From: Verrucomicrobiota bacterium
Lineage (GTDB): Bacteria; Verrucomicrobiota; Kiritimatiellia; CAIVKH01
DNA: 64,000 bases
Reading direction: 5' to 3'
Assembly: GCA_024233345.1 (NCBI GenBank)
Contig: JACKPT010000004.1
Span: 62,001-126,000 of the forward strand
Positions 15,976 through 26,475 of the stretch are shown here, one piece after another. The translations under genes and the position numbers were made by a program. The notes beneath the pieces are model-generated. The model saw nothing but the letters and a program-made list of their open reading frames with translations. It was not told where the DNA came from and ran no database searches. Numbering within the stretch: the stretch's first letter is position 1; every line of letters starts with the position of its first letter.

Positions 15976-18768
15976 TCAGAGGCTCTTTTCCCGTGGAGGA
16001 TTGGTCATCGCAGGTTCATCGGGAGCCAGCAATTTCGCACTGGTCTCCTTTGCCGCGCGTGCCGCATCCAGGTCGCCTAAAGATTCCAGAATGGTTCCAA
16101 GGGTATCCCACTGTGCAGCACCATAGGGATCCAGTTCTATCGCAAGTTTAGCGTAGCGCAGGGCTTCGCGTGAGAATCCTTGTTGGTGCTGGATCCATGC
16201 ATAGTTGTTGCAAGCAAGCGGAAGGGGCATGCGGCCGATGGACCTCAACAGAGCCTTGCCCGAAGCTTCCAGCCTGCCATCCTCATAATCCAGTAGGCCG
16301 AGAGCATAATTGCCCCAGGCATTTCCGGGATCAATGGATAGCAGCCAATGCAATGTTTCCTTCAGCTCTGCTTTCTCATCCTGATGCAGATGTAGTCGGA
16401 TTTTTGCTTCCAGTATGCCAAGGTTGTGCGGCCAGAGGCGGTTTGCCCGATCCAGATAGCTGGCCGCCTCCTCCGAGTTGCCCTTTGACAGGGCACGCTC
16501 GGCAAGGATCCGGAGGAGTGGTGCCCATGCTTCATCCATCATCCTCATTCTTTCGAGACACCGGTCCACTGTGTCGTGATCACCCTGCGCGTGGGCGGCC
16601 AGAGCGAGGAGTATCCATGCGTCCCGTGCCTCCGGATAGGTGTCCAGAATGGATTGGATTTGCTGGATGGCCCGTGCGGGATCGCCTCCAATCCAGTGGC
16701 GTACCGCCTCTTGAAGGAGGGGTCTACTCTTGGGGTCGGATGGGGTCAACCGGCAACGGTCATGGAGAATTCCCAAGGCAGCATGGTTGGCTAGATTTCC
16801 GTGTCGGGCGACCAGGTTTCTGCTTAATTCCAGTCCTCGGTCAGCCCACGCGGCATCAAAACGTTCGAGGGTGGCAATACTCCCCACATGGTCGCCCCGG
16901 GTTTCATGGAGCAGGGCCAGGTTGAGCAGGGCGGCCGGGTGATCGGGTACGCCGGCCAGCGCCTGCTGGTAGGCTTGTGCTGCCAGGGCAGGCTCCTGCA
17001 CATGTTCGAGAAGTACTCCGAGGTCGTTGGCGGTGCGGGAAAGTATGTGCAACCAATCCCTTGCACTGGACGATGCGGGATGGCCGGAGTCCCGCAAATG
17101 GATCAGCGGCGGAGTTATGGTTGTCCACGCAGCCTGTGAGGTGCGATATCGTTCCATGACCTGTTCACGGCTGAAATCCCCTCCAGGCTTGAACAGGAAC
17201 ACTGATGGAATCGGGGTGTGGCCGGCGATTTGCAACAGTCCGGGATGATCGATCACGGCGGTCTGGCTCACCGTTGCCTGATTATCCAGAAGTTCCCGTG
17301 AAAAGGCCAGAGGGCTAATGGCTGCGAGGGATTCGAACCGGGGATTGTTCAATAGGCCCAGCACCGCTGGCGGGTTGAAGGCAAACGCGACCGGACGCAA
17401 GGGTATGATCACGAGATCCCGCTGGTTTCTCCATGCCGCGAGCCGGACCCGATGATCGAACCGCCCGTCCGACAAGAGATAGGTTCTGTCGCTAAGCTCG
17501 CGGGCAAGGATCGCCTCCACCTCATTGAATACAGACTGATTGGAAAGCTGCATCGCATCCCACCGAATCAGGGTACTGAAGAGGAGGACTGCGATGGTGA
17601 TGCCCGAGAGGAATTTCTCCACCACCATGGAATAAAAGCGGGGAATGACCGATTCAACCCATCGGGCTGCAGTGGATATCGTGAACAGCATCATTGCCGC
17701 ATACATGCACGCAGTGAATGGGCCGGCGGTACCGCCAGGAAGGGGCCACCAAGGAGCAAGTTGAGAACCCGAAAATTGTAGCACGCCCAGTCCCAGTAGA
17801 GGAAGTGTGATCCATGCGGTTCGCTTATGCAGGCGTCTTCGACTGCGCCGTGCCAAGAGCATCGAAAATAGGGGAGGGATGTTTGCGACCAGGGCAAGCA
17901 GAAGCCAACCTGAAACCGGATGCCATGTTAAGACTTCGGTGGCCATTGTCCTGGCCAGGGTCATCAGGTTTTCAGGCAACCCCTCCAGTGTGATGCCCGA
18001 AGCGAGCGATTGAGACCGGTACACTTCCCCTGCGTATGCGGCGGCGATGGGGATGCCGGTGAGGAACCAGCCCCCGGAAAGCCAGGCCAGGTGAAGCTGG
18101 CGTGTTGGTCGCCTTCGTGACAGGCGAGTCAGCAACAGAACCAGTCCCGTGGCTGCGGATACGAGGATTCCCACAGGTCCGGTATGGACGCTGAGTCCGA
18201 GGAGTAAACCGGCACTCAAGGCGGTATGCCTCGCTGGAGATTTTCCGTAGTCCACAAGAGAACTCAATGATCCTAACAAAAGGGCGATCGACAGCATGTA
18301 TGGTGACGAGCGGGTTGCACTCCACCACAGTGGAGGACAGAGAGCGGCATAGACCAGAGCGGTAAAAATGGTGACTGGCGGCAGGACCCTACCGGTAAGA
18401 CTCCGGTTGAGGTTCACTAGCAATCCCCCCAGTAGCATCAAGGTGACCACGGCGGAAACAAGATTCAATCCGTGTAGGCCCAAGGCGAGGTGACCCGGGA
18501 AAATCCAGGCAAGCAGGCGCCCGATCAGGGTCCACAAATGATGGCCGCCAACCGGCGCCGTATCGGGAAGTACATGGGCTGCCGTGACGTAGGCAGAATG
18601 GCCGGGTTCAATAAAGGCTGCCGTGGTTACACCATAGATTCCGGTAGCTACCAGGGTTGCCAGAAGGATTGAACGTCCCTCCGTTCCCTTGGGATGGATA
18701 AAAAAAACAGTCAATTTGCCTCGACGCCTTTCTGGCACCATGGTATCCTTATACGTCCGACAAGTCAT
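15976..18768 (-). CDS. multi-pass membrane glycosyltransferase-like protein with TPR tail
   Basis: 930 aa. Residues about 25-440 hold roughly ten hydrophobic helices in a DUF2723/O-mannosyltransferase-like arrangement (early acidic loop, then LWWSATRSSPYMLSIALLLG). Residues about 560-930 are tetratricopeptide-like helices (AAQAYQQALAGVPDHPAALLN and SAKLLAPDE near the end). By family analogy it would transfer a lipid-linked sugar outside the membrane, with the TPR part binding protein; this is inferred. An alternative ATG at 18741 gives a shorter N-terminus. It is divergent from the PEP-CTERM operon across a 42-bp gap, so promoters may overlap. Confidence 0.7.
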   Translation of the reverse strand: MTCRTYKDTMVPERRRGKLTVFFIHPKGTEGRSILLATLVATGIYGVTTAAFIEPGHSAYVTAAHVLPDTAPVGGHHLWTLIGRLLAWIFPGHLALGLHGLNLVSAVVTLMLLGGLLVNLNRSLTGRVLPPVTIFTALVYAALCPPLWWSATRSSPYMLSIALLLGSLSSLVDYGKSPARHTALSAGLLLGLSVHTGPVGILVSAATGLVLLLTRLSRRRPTRQLHLAWLSGGWFLTGIPIAAAYAGEVYRSQSLASGITLEGLPENLMTLARTMATEVLTWHPVSGWLLLALVANIPPLFSMLLARRSRRRLHKRTAWITLPLLGLGVLQFSGSQLAPWWPLPGGTAGPFTACMYAAMMLFTISTAARWVESVIPRFYSMVVEKFLSGITIAVLLFSTLIRWDAMQLSNQSVFNEVEAILARELSDRTYLLSDGRFDHRVRLAAWRNQRDLVIIPLRPVAFAFNPPAVLGLLNNPRFESLAAISPLAFSRELLDNQATVSQTAVIDHPGLLQIAGHTPIPSVFLFKPGGDFSREQVMERYRTSQAAWTTITPPLIHLRDSGHPASSSARDWLHILSRTANDLGVLLEHVQEPALAAQAYQQALAGVPDHPAALLNLALLHETRGDHVGSIATLERFDAAWADRGLELSRNLVARHGNLANHAALGILHDRCRLTPSDPKSRPLLQEAVRHWIGGDPARAIQQIQSILDTYPEARDAWILLALAAHAQGDHDTVDRCLERMRMMDEAWAPLLRILAERALSKGNSEEAASYLDRANRLWPHNLGILEAKIRLHLHQDEKAELKETLHWLLSIDPGNAWGNYALGLLDYEDGRLEASGKALLRSIGRMPLPLACNNYAWIQHQQGFSREALRYAKLAIELDPYGAAQWDTLGTILESLGDLDAARAAKETSAKLLAPDEPAMTNPPREKSL

Positions 18769-18810
18769 TCAAAACTCACGTCATCATAGGGAGCGTGAGG
18801 TGTCGTATTG

Positions 18811-19566
18811 ATGGGTAGTTTCTGTCGCAGTGTAGTTGGGGTGTGCTGGATCCTGTGTGTTTCCGGGGCCTCGGGCTTCTGGGTAAAGGACCCGGTTGTC
18901 TACCAGGACCAGCGGAATCGTGCACAATCTCAGGGCGTCGTACTGGAGCGTTTTCCCGTGGTCCGGGAAATGGGTGCGGCAACCCCAACCAATGTTTTCC
19001 TGAATGGTGACTTCTCCGCGGGATTGGCCGGCTGGTCGGTGACGGGAGGGGTCTCTGGCGCAGGAGGTGAGGCGCAGGTGACGGACATCGGTACCGTGGA
19101 TGGCGGTCTTTCACAATTGGTCGCGCTGGCTCCAGGCTCCTATACCATCGAGTTCGATTTCGCGTCGGGTCTCTCCTCTACTTTTGCCATTGGCACCTTC
19201 CCCGATACGTTTTTCGCATCCCTTTATTTCACCGACACCCCGGGGTCGTTCGATATCGCGTCGGGATCCTATGATACCGCCATCGCCCTTTTGGATATGG
19301 ACTACCTCGGGATCTTTAACCCCCAGGGTGTTGTGTCCCCCAGTATCAAGGGAGGCGACTGGCAGCATTTCTCCGCCTCGTTTGTCAATGGATACGGCTA
19401 TCTCGCCGTTTCGTTTGAGATGGCAGACCTGAATGGATCAGACGCTGACAGCTCCGGTTTCGTCGACAATGTCATCCTGCTGGTGCCGGAACCCTCGACG
19501 CTTGTCCTTGTGATGGCCGGGGTGGGGGCGCTTGGACTGTGGCAACGGCGGAGAACGGGGGCGTGA
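18811..19566 (+). CDS. PEP-CTERM sorting-domain protein
   Basis: 251 aa from the ATG at 18811, preceded by GAGG about 10 nt upstream; an adjacent TTG at 18808 was not preferred. The N-terminal signal peptide reads VGVCWILCVSGASGFW. The middle is a beta-sandwich-like secreted domain. The C-terminus is a textbook PEP-CTERM tail: VPEPS, a hydrophobic helix LVLVMAGVGALGLW, then QRRR. Such tails are processed by exosortase (EpsH family) in exopolysaccharide-producing bacteria; no exosortase gene is in this window. The stop overlaps the next start (TGATG). Confidence 0.88.
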   Translation: MGSFCRSVVGVCWILCVSGASGFWVKDPVVYQDQRNRAQSQGVVLERFPVVREMGAATPTNVFLNGDFSAGLAGWSVTGGVSGAGGEAQVTDIGTVDGGLSQLVALAPGSYTIEFDFASGLSSTFAIGTFPDTFFASLYFTDTPGSFDIASGSYDTAIALLDMDYLGIFNPQGVVSPSIKGGDWQHFSASFVNGYGYLAVSFEMADLNGSDADSSGFVDNVILLVPEPSTLVLVMAGVGALGLWQRRRTGA

Positions 19567-22500
19567 TGCGGTTGCGATGGCTGGTCGCTGCGCTGGGACT
19601 CGCGGTTGCCGGGCCTGCCCACGGGCAGGCCCTTCAGCGGGTCGACGATCACCTGCAGATCGTCACCGCCAACGAACGCACCACCCTCGACCGGGCGACC
19701 CGGGAGCTGGTGTCCACGGTGGATGTCCGGGTGTTCAACCTCGGGGGGCGGATCCTCGAGGGACCGTTCCACCTCGTCGCCCGCACCACCGGAGACAACG
19801 TCCGGGTCGAAGGCGCGCTGGGCGGGACCAATGATCCCCTGTATCAGGCAGCGTATCTGGATTTGTCGACCCAACTCACCGGCAACCGGCTCGCCGCCAA
19901 CCAGACCCTCGCCACCACCCTGACCTTCCGCTACCCACGCGACACCGTGATGACCTACGGCCTTGAGCCCCGGGCCCGGCTGGTCGAGGAACGCGCCCCG
20001 ACCCTGACCGTGCTGCCGTTCACGTCGCCGACTCAGGAAAACGAAACCCTGACCCTCCGCGTGCAGGCCTCCGACCCGGACGGCGATCTGGTAACCCTGT
20101 CTGCATTTCCCGCGATCAGCAACGCCGTCTTCTCCGCCACCGGCGGGGTGGCGGCGGCGGGTACGTTTGTGTTTACGCCCACCAATGGACAGGCGGGGTT
20201 TTACACCCTGCGGTTTGAAGCCAGCGACACCCTCGGGCTGTCCACCGCGGTGACGGTGCAGGTGGAAATCAGCAAAGCCAACCGTCCGCCAATCATCGAC
20301 GGATTCAATCCACGGACCATGCGCGAGGGGGAGCTGGTTCAGGTGGACATATCGGTGCGTGATCCCGACGGTGACAGCCTGACGATTTCCGGGGTTCCCT
20401 TGCCGTCCAACGCAATCATCCTCCCTGACACCAAAACACTCGTGTTTGCCCCCGATTTTACTCAGGCCGGCGCCTATGACATTTTGATGGAGGTGTCCGA
20501 CGGGGCGTTGACTGGAACCCCGCAAACGCTTTCGATTGTCGTGGAGGATGTTCCGGAGGTGCTGGAGGGCGATCCCAACACCTTGACGCTGCAGGTTGAT
20601 CCGGTGCAGTCGCCGACGCTGATCCGGCAGCAGCGCATTACCGGCGTTGTGAATGGCGGAACCAATATTATTCCTCGTCCCGCCGCAAGGGTAGGGTTGA
20701 TTTCCGGATTGTCTCCCTCAACATTGCGCCAGGGTCAATCGGCGGCGGTGAAGATAACGGGAACGGCATCGGGTCCCTTTGCCACGCACTTTGACGAGAC
20801 CAGCCAGGTGCGATTTGGCCCCGGTATCGCCGTTGAACAGGTGGTGGCCAGCAACGCCACAAGCATCATCGCGCAGATTCGGGTGGATGCGGATGCCGAT
20901 CCCGGTGTCCGTCAGGTGGTCGTAGCGTCGAGCAACGAGTCCGCGTACTCCATGGTCGGCTTTCTCGTCGATGCCGGGCTGACGAGTTTGACTGGACGGC
21001 TGGTCGGCGCCGAAACCACCAACGCGATTGCCGGGGCGGTTGTTTCGGTGCTGGGGACGACGTTTTCCGCAGTGACCGGACCCGACGGCTCATTCTCACT
21101 CACCGGGTTGCCTCCCGGAGAACATGAGTTGCTGGTGAATCCACCCAATCACGCGCCACTGCGGTTCCGGTTCACCGTGGAGACGGGCGTTGCGGCCAAT
21201 ATCGGCACGATCACGTCCGCGCCCACCGTGTTCGACCCGACCGCGCCCGCCGCGGTGTCGTTGTTGAGTATCCTGGGGCGGGGACTGGGGGAGGCAAGCG
21301 GGCCGGACTTGGAAAAATCTAAACAGGCAGTGCGTGATGCGATGCTTTTGGTCGGAGGCAATGAAGCCGGCGTTTTGGATGCCTACGGGAATCAGTTGAA
21401 CGGGAGTTTGAATGGCTTCGGGCTGGTCAGTCTTACCGACGAAGGTGTCAACAAACTGGCGGAGCGCTTCCAGCGTGGCGACAGTTTCGGGTTGGCGGAG
21501 ATGCTGATGCCGCTGTCGCTCGGATTTGAGTGGGTCGACGGACCTTCGCCCACCCTAGCGGATTGGATCAACACGTTGCAGGCGGAACTGAATGCCGCGT
21601 GGGCCAATCCGAACAACCCCGAAAATTATTTGCCGCTGTTGATCTTCAATCAGAACAAACGGCTGGATCCGCTTCCTCCCACGCTCTCCCCGGAAACAAG
21701 GTTGAATCAGGTGCAGGCCTTTATGTTTCTGGCCAGCTTCTACAGCCATGCGGCCGTCCGCACCAATCCGCTGTACGCTGCGGTCTCGTCACCCGCGCCG
21801 GGCATTTGGTCGATGCTCTCGGACCTCATCGTGCCCGCAGCCTATGCGCAGCCGCCCACCGGCAGCAACCGTCGTTGGACCAGTTATTGGCGAAATGTCG
21901 GCGTGGCCCAGTCGGCCTACATCAACCTGCAGGCCGCCTCGTCCTTGTCCGCGTTTACGCAGATGAGCGCGGTCATGCTGACCGGAGCTGCTGCGGGTGG
22001 AATGCCCGGCCTGACGGTTTCGCTGCCGTTGGTTGGCTTATTGGAATCCGAGGTGATTTCCGGCATCCTGAACATCGAGCAGGCCCGCCGGGTTCCAGAA
22101 CCCCCGAAAATTGTCAAAACCAGCATTTTATCGGGCGTGGACAGCAATCAATTTGTCTTCATCCGCTTCCGGCGCAGTCCATCCGATACGTACATTGGCG
22201 GGCAACGCGACGGCCGAATCGTCTACAGCCTCTACCGCTTTGGTAACTTCAATGAAGAGCGTGAATTCATCACCTCGAAACGGGACGTGTCCGCCGATAC
22301 GGAGTTGCTGATGTTCGATTTGACGCCCCGGCAGGGCGCATCGTTCTACGCCCTGACCTGTACCCGTTTCCCCTCGCTGGCTAATGATATCCCTCCCGGT
22401 GAACTGGCCGCGGCCACCCCCTGGTGGAACGCCCCGATGACCGGCATTAACGACCCGTTGGTCCAGGCTCTGCGATCCACCCGCAAGGTCGTGAGCGACT

Positions 22501-25500
22501 ACTCGGAACCCGCCCTGGTCAACATCGGCCTTCCCGACGCGCTCTTCCAGTTTAGCGGTCTGGCCGTTCACTCGGACGGCACGGTTTACCTGAGCGACAC
22601 CGACGGAGCGGCCAGCGAGCATCGCATCCTGAAACGCACGGATCTGGGCGAGGGGCCGGCCGTGGAATTTGCACGATCGGGCTTCAAGGACCCCGGGCAC
22701 CAGGGGCTCGCCATCGACCGCAACGGCGTACTCTACACCCGGAACCGTGCCTCCGACGGACAGTTCGGCGGTCGCTTTTTCCGTTTTAACCCGAACAACG
22801 CAGCGCGTGAATTCACCGGCTCCATCAATTATTTCAGCCAGTTGCTGATGTTTGCGAACCCCGTATTTGGCGGTCCCATCGCCATGGGTGCTCCGGCCAC
22901 CCCGGCGATTTCGGCGGAAGACCTGTATGTTGTGGACACCATCGCAAACCAGGTGAAACGTGTGCCGGTACAGGCGGCCTACGATGCCTACCGGCGGGTC
23001 GGGCAACCCTATGCGGCCTATCCGTTCGACCAGCAGGTGATCGACATTGAAGTGGGGGCGACCGGCAAAGTGGTTTTGTTGGCCGCATCCGCCGGGTTAT
23101 TGGCCGGCACGGAGCTGGATATCGATGTGGAATCCAGTGCCGGCGGATATGTCAACGAAGAGGATGAAGTCGGCCAGGGCGGTTTGCTTTCCGTCTTTGA
23201 TCCCTCCCCCGGCGTAACCAATCGTGCCCTGGGATTAAGGCTGGATTATGAAAACGATGCCCTGAGCGACAACGTCCGCTTGTGGATGGAGTTGCGGCCT
23301 CTGCCGTTCAGCTCAGGATCGTTGGAGGTCCTGATGGACGGCGTCCCGGTGTTGTCGGGGGCGACGGGTCGCATCGAATTGGCTGTATCGGACTTTTCCC
23401 GGGATTTTACCGTGCAGGCCATGCAGGGTGGCGTCGTGGAAATCGCCCTGCTGGCCGAACACAAAGGAAGCATTTTCAAGGAGGACAAGGTTCGTATTCA
23501 CAGTGCTCCCGGGATCCCCCGGCGCCCAGGCCGTCATCTGTTCGTGAATCCGAATGCGTTGCTCAACGCGCCGCCCTACAACGATGTGGAGGAGAGGGCG
23601 GCCGCTTCGCTGGCGGACGCTCTGGCCGTTGCCGAGCCAAACGATACGATCTTCGTGGTTCGCGAACATACGCAAACCGTCAGCGCGGCGCAGTTGGAAG
23701 TGCCGGTGAACAACCTGACCCTGGCCGGGTTGGCCGGACGTTATCTCCCCCCCATCACCAATGCATGGGGGATGATGGCGAACTATGATCACGATCAGCC
23801 GCATCCAGTGCTGGATGGTGATGACCAGCAACGGGTGTTGCTCATCTCCGCCAAGTCCGATGTGACCGTGAGCGGCTTCCTGATTCGAGATGGTCAGACA
23901 ACGAGTGATGGAGGCGCCGGCATTCGGGTTGTCTCCGGTCGTGATATCACCATCGGACACAGCAAGTTTCTCAACAATCGCGCCGGCGGAAACGGCGGAG
24001 CCATGGAATTCACCATTTGCCAGAGCAGTATTGTGGAGCGTTGTCAGTTTGGCACCGGTTCCAACCTGTTTAATTCGGCGGTGAAGGGCGGTGCCCTGGC
24101 GTTTGCTGATTCCGAGGTCCAGGTGCGCGACAGCCGTTTCCTGGTTAATTTAGGCAGTTCGGGCGGCGGCGCCGTGTATGTTTCCACCCTGTTCGATTCC
24201 GTGCCAAAACCCGTATTTTCATCCTGTGAATTTATCGGCAACAAGGGCCTTGGCGGTTTCCCTGCGGGCGGCGGCGCCATCTTTGTTGAAAATGCCTATG
24301 CCGACGTATTCAACTCGCTATTCCACAGCAACTCCGCGAGCCATGGCGGCGCCATCGCCACCCGGGGAACCGCCGTCGTGGGTTCGAGCGGCAAAGTGGT
24401 CGTCCACGACTCCTTGTTTACCCGGAATGAAGGATTTAACGGTGGCGGCGCCCTGGCAATGTACGGGACCGTGGAAACCGCCATCTCCTTTGACTATGGA
24501 TTTATCGGCGGCAGCGAGATGGAAATCTACAACAGCAGGCTGGAATCAAACATCTGCACCCTGGCGCACGGCGGCGCGGCCATCGTCACCGCCATCGGGT
24601 CCAGCCTGAAGGCCCATGATTGCGACTTCATCGCCAACCGTGCTCCGGGCACCGGCTCGGAGTCGGATGGAGGCGCCATCGCCGTCGGCTCCCTTGCCGG
24701 TCGGACCCGCTATAATGAATTCGTACGTTGTCGCTTTGAACGCAATTATTCCAACAACGGTGGCGGCGCGATTTATCACACCACCGGAGGGGCTTCGATC
24801 GGTTCGGATTTGGAATTTTACGAAAATGAAGGAGAGAAGGGCGGCGCCTTTGAGGGGTCCGAGTGGAGCTACTTCGACTACACGAATATCATCGTCGGCG
24901 CGGTTGGGCGCGGGAATATTTCCCGCGATGCGGGCGGCGGCATTTACATTCGTGGCGGAACTTTGAAGCTGACCGGCGATGATGAAACCAAGCTGCAAAT
25001 TGTCGGAAACCGCGCGGCAAGTCGTGGTGGCGGTATTTATCTGGGCAAACTCAACACCGGATTTTTCATCCTGGACCCGGCCATCGACATAACCTTCTCC
25101 ATTACCCGGGCTACGATATCGGATAACCACAGCGACGGGGTGGGCGGCGCCGTGTACATCGCCAGTCAGAATGCCAACACGATTTTCAACGAGATGACGA
25201 TGGATCAGTGCACCATTCAGCGGAATTCTGCGGCGGGTTCGGTGGTCACCAATTTCCCAACCCCGCTGGCCGCCGGCATCTTCTTCCGTCAGGACAACGA
25301 CACAATCCAGGATGCCAGTGTATTCCTCTTGAAGAACTCCATCGTGTCCGATCATGAGGGGGCCGGCCTTGCCTTCTACAACATACCGTTCCTCGATATC
25401 GCCCTTCCTCCGCTGTACACGGAGCTGACGGTTGAAAACACCAGTTTCTGGAACAACGATGTCGGGGTGTTCGCCCTGAACACCGATGCGCGCAAGAACA

Positions 25501-25856
25501 TCCGCGACTGCCGGTTCAATAACCAGGTAAACGGTCCGACCAAGACCGATGTTTTTCTGTGGGATGCCTCCACGGTGCAACTCAGCGGCAACGATTTTGA
25601 GGGCGGATCACAACGTGCGCTGCGCGTCCTCGAGTCCACCAATGTGGTCGCCTTTAACAACGACTTCATGAATTATCGCAGCGCCGACGGGCGGGCTGCG
25701 ATCTCCGCGCTGGAGGAACAGATCAATGCCCCGCAGAATTATTGGGGTGACGCCGGCGGACCGGATTTCCCGCCGGTGAATGTGAATCCCGCCGGCGGAT
25801 TCATCAGCGCGACCAATGTTGTTTTTCAACCCTTTCTTTCGGGGCCGTATGATTAA
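19566..25856 (+). CDS. giant secreted beta-helix protein with Ig-like, carboxypeptidase-regulatory and propeller domains
   Basis: 2096 aa from the ATG at 19566, which overlaps the preceding stop and begins the signal peptide LRWLVAALGLAVAGPAHGQA; an upstream ATG at 19539 lies inside the previous gene. In order there are cadherin/Ig-like repeats (about 140-340), an IPT/TIG-like region (about 385-470), a carboxypeptidase-regulatory-like domain (SLTGRLVGAE...GPDGSFSLTGLPPGEH, about 475-545), a helical region, an NHL-like region (FSGLAVHSDGTVYLSDTDG) and a long right-handed beta helix (about 1310-2080). The helix repeats GGA[IVL] motifs much like chlamydial Pmp proteins. It is probably a surface adhesin or matrix protein; no enzyme motif was seen. 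Confidence 0.75.
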   Translation: MRLRWLVAALGLAVAGPAHGQALQRVDDHLQIVTANERTTLDRATRELVSTVDVRVFNLGGRILEGPFHLVARTTGDNVRVEGALGGTNDPLYQAAYLDLSTQLTGNRLAANQTLATTLTFRYPRDTVMTYGLEPRARLVEERAPTLTVLPFTSPTQENETLTLRVQASDPDGDLVTLSAFPAISNAVFSATGGVAAAGTFVFTPTNGQAGFYTLRFEASDTLGLSTAVTVQVEISKANRPPIIDGFNPRTMREGELVQVDISVRDPDGDSLTISGVPLPSNAIILPDTKTLVFAPDFTQAGAYDILMEVSDGALTGTPQTLSIVVEDVPEVLEGDPNTLTLQVDPVQSPTLIRQQRITGVVNGGTNIIPRPAARVGLISGLSPSTLRQGQSAAVKITGTASGPFATHFDETSQVRFGPGIAVEQVVASNATSIIAQIRVDADADPGVRQVVVASSNESAYSMVGFLVDAGLTSLTGRLVGAETTNAIAGAVVSVLGTTFSAVTGPDGSFSLTGLPPGEHELLVNPPNHAPLRFRFTVETGVAANIGTITSAPTVFDPTAPAAVSLLSILGRGLGEASGPDLEKSKQAVRDAMLLVGGNEAGVLDAYGNQLNGSLNGFGLVSLTDEGVNKLAERFQRGDSFGLAEMLMPLSLGFEWVDGPSPTLADWINTLQAELNAAWANPNNPENYLPLLIFNQNKRLDPLPPTLSPETRLNQVQAFMFLASFYSHAAVRTNPLYAAVSSPAPGIWSMLSDLIVPAAYAQPPTGSNRRWTSYWRNVGVAQSAYINLQAASSLSAFTQMSAVMLTGAAAGGMPGLTVSLPLVGLLESEVISGILNIEQARRVPEPPKIVKTSILSGVDSNQFVFIRFRRSPSDTYIGGQRDGRIVYSLYRFGNFNEEREFITSKRDVSADTELLMFDLTPRQGASFYALTCTRFPSLANDIPPGELAAATPWWNAPMTGINDPLVQALRSTRKVVSDYSEPALVNIGLPDALFQFSGLAVHSDGTVYLSDTDGAASEHRILKRTDLGEGPAVEFARSGFKDPGHQGLAIDRNGVLYTRNRASDGQFGGRFFRFNPNNAAREFTGSINYFSQLLMFANPVFGGPIAMGAPATPAISAEDLYVVDTIANQVKRVPVQAAYDAYRRVGQPYAAYPFDQQVIDIEVGATGKVVLLAASAGLLAGTELDIDVESSAGGYVNEEDEVGQGGLLSVFDPSPGVTNRALGLRLDYENDALSDNVRLWMELRPLPFSSGSLEVLMDGVPVLSGATGRIELAVSDFSRDFTVQAMQGGVVEIALLAEHKGSIFKEDKVRIHSAPGIPRRPGRHLFVNPNALLNAPPYNDVEERAAASLADALAVAEPNDTIFVVREHTQTVSAAQLEVPVNNLTLAGLAGRYLPPITNAWGMMANYDHDQPHPVLDGDDQQRVLLISAKSDVTVSGFLIRDGQTTSDGGAGIRVVSGRDITIGHSKFLNNRAGGNGGAMEFTICQSSIVERCQFGTGSNLFNSAVKGGALAFADSEVQVRDSRFLVNLGSSGGGAVYVSTLFDSVPKPVFSSCEFIGNKGLGGFPAGGGAIFVENAYADVFNSLFHSNSASHGGAIATRGTAVVGSSGKVVVHDSLFTRNEGFNGGGALAMYGTVETAISFDYGFIGGSEMEIYNSRLESNICTLAHGGAAIVTAIGSSLKAHDCDFIANRAPGTGSESDGGAIAVGSLAGRTRYNEFVRCRFERNYSNNGGGAIYHTTGGASIGSDLEFYENEGEKGGAFEGSEWSYFDYTNIIVGAVGRGNISRDAGGGIYIRGGTLKLTGDDETKLQIVGNRAASRGGGIYLGKLNTGFFILDPAIDITFSITRATISDNHSDGVGGAVYIASQNANTIFNEMTMDQCTIQRNSAAGSVVTNFPTPLAAGIFFRQDNDTIQDASVFLLKNSIVSDHEGAGLAFYNIPFLDIALPPLYTELTVENTSFWNNDVGVFALNTDARKNIRDCRFNNQVNGPTKTDVFLWDASTVQLSGNDFEGGSQRALRVLESTNVVAFNNDFMNYRSADGRAAISALEEQINAPQNYWGDAGGPDFPPVNVNPAGGFISATNVVFQPFLSGPYD

Positions 25857-26475
25857 GCCATCATCCATCCTGTTGGCGCTGGTCCTGTCGATCGGAGCGG
25901 TCCGGGCCGCCGATTTCATCACTACGCTGGAACTGTCCACGTACGATGGTTCGCGCATGACGGTGATTGATGCCGAGAGCAGCGCGAATGTGGTAGCGCA
26001 GGGATTGGCCGTGGATGACGGGGGGAAGATCTACATGTCGGATCGCGGCGCGACGGACAAGGAGAATGGACGCATCCTCCTCTTGCAGGGCACCAACGAA
26101 GCATTGACCATCGTCAGCGGATTGCGGCAACCGGCGGATATCGAAATGAGGCCCGATCAACGCGGTTTGGTCATCGCGCTGGCCGGCGGCGCGATCCAGA
26201 CCCGCTTTTTCGGGGTCTCGATCAAGGTGCTGCCCGGACCCAACACGCCGGCCTTGCCGCGTTTGTACCTGAAAACCGATGAGGGTCCGGTCGCCGGCAG
26301 CCTCGGTGGCGACGGATGGTACCACTTCAACCACGTGCTGAACCCGCTGCAAACGAACGTAACGGCCACTCTGATCCTGAACAACGGCAACCCACCGCAG
26401 GCCCGCAACATTGATCTGCGCGATCCGGTGACCGGAAAAATTACCGGTCATGTCGTGAAGGAGGTGTCGTTCTGA
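25849..26475 (+). CDS. small secreted protein in the giant-protein operon
   Basis: 208 aa from the ATG at 25849, which overlaps the previous gene by 8 bp and leads into the signal peptide SSILLALVLSIGAVRAA. It has NHL/SMP-like lines (VAQGLAVDDGGKIYMSDRG and LRQPADIEMRPDQRGLVIA), suggesting half a beta-propeller. Its stop is shared with the next start (TGATG). It may bind one of the giant proteins, inferred only from coupling. Confidence 0.68.
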   Translation: MIKPSSILLALVLSIGAVRAADFITTLELSTYDGSRMTVIDAESSANVVAQGLAVDDGGKIYMSDRGATDKENGRILLLQGTNEALTIVSGLRQPADIEMRPDQRGLVIALAGGAIQTRFFGVSIKVLPGPNTPALPRLYLKTDEGPVAGSLGGDGWYHFNHVLNPLQTNVTATLILNNGNPPQARNIDLRDPVTGKITGHVVKEVSF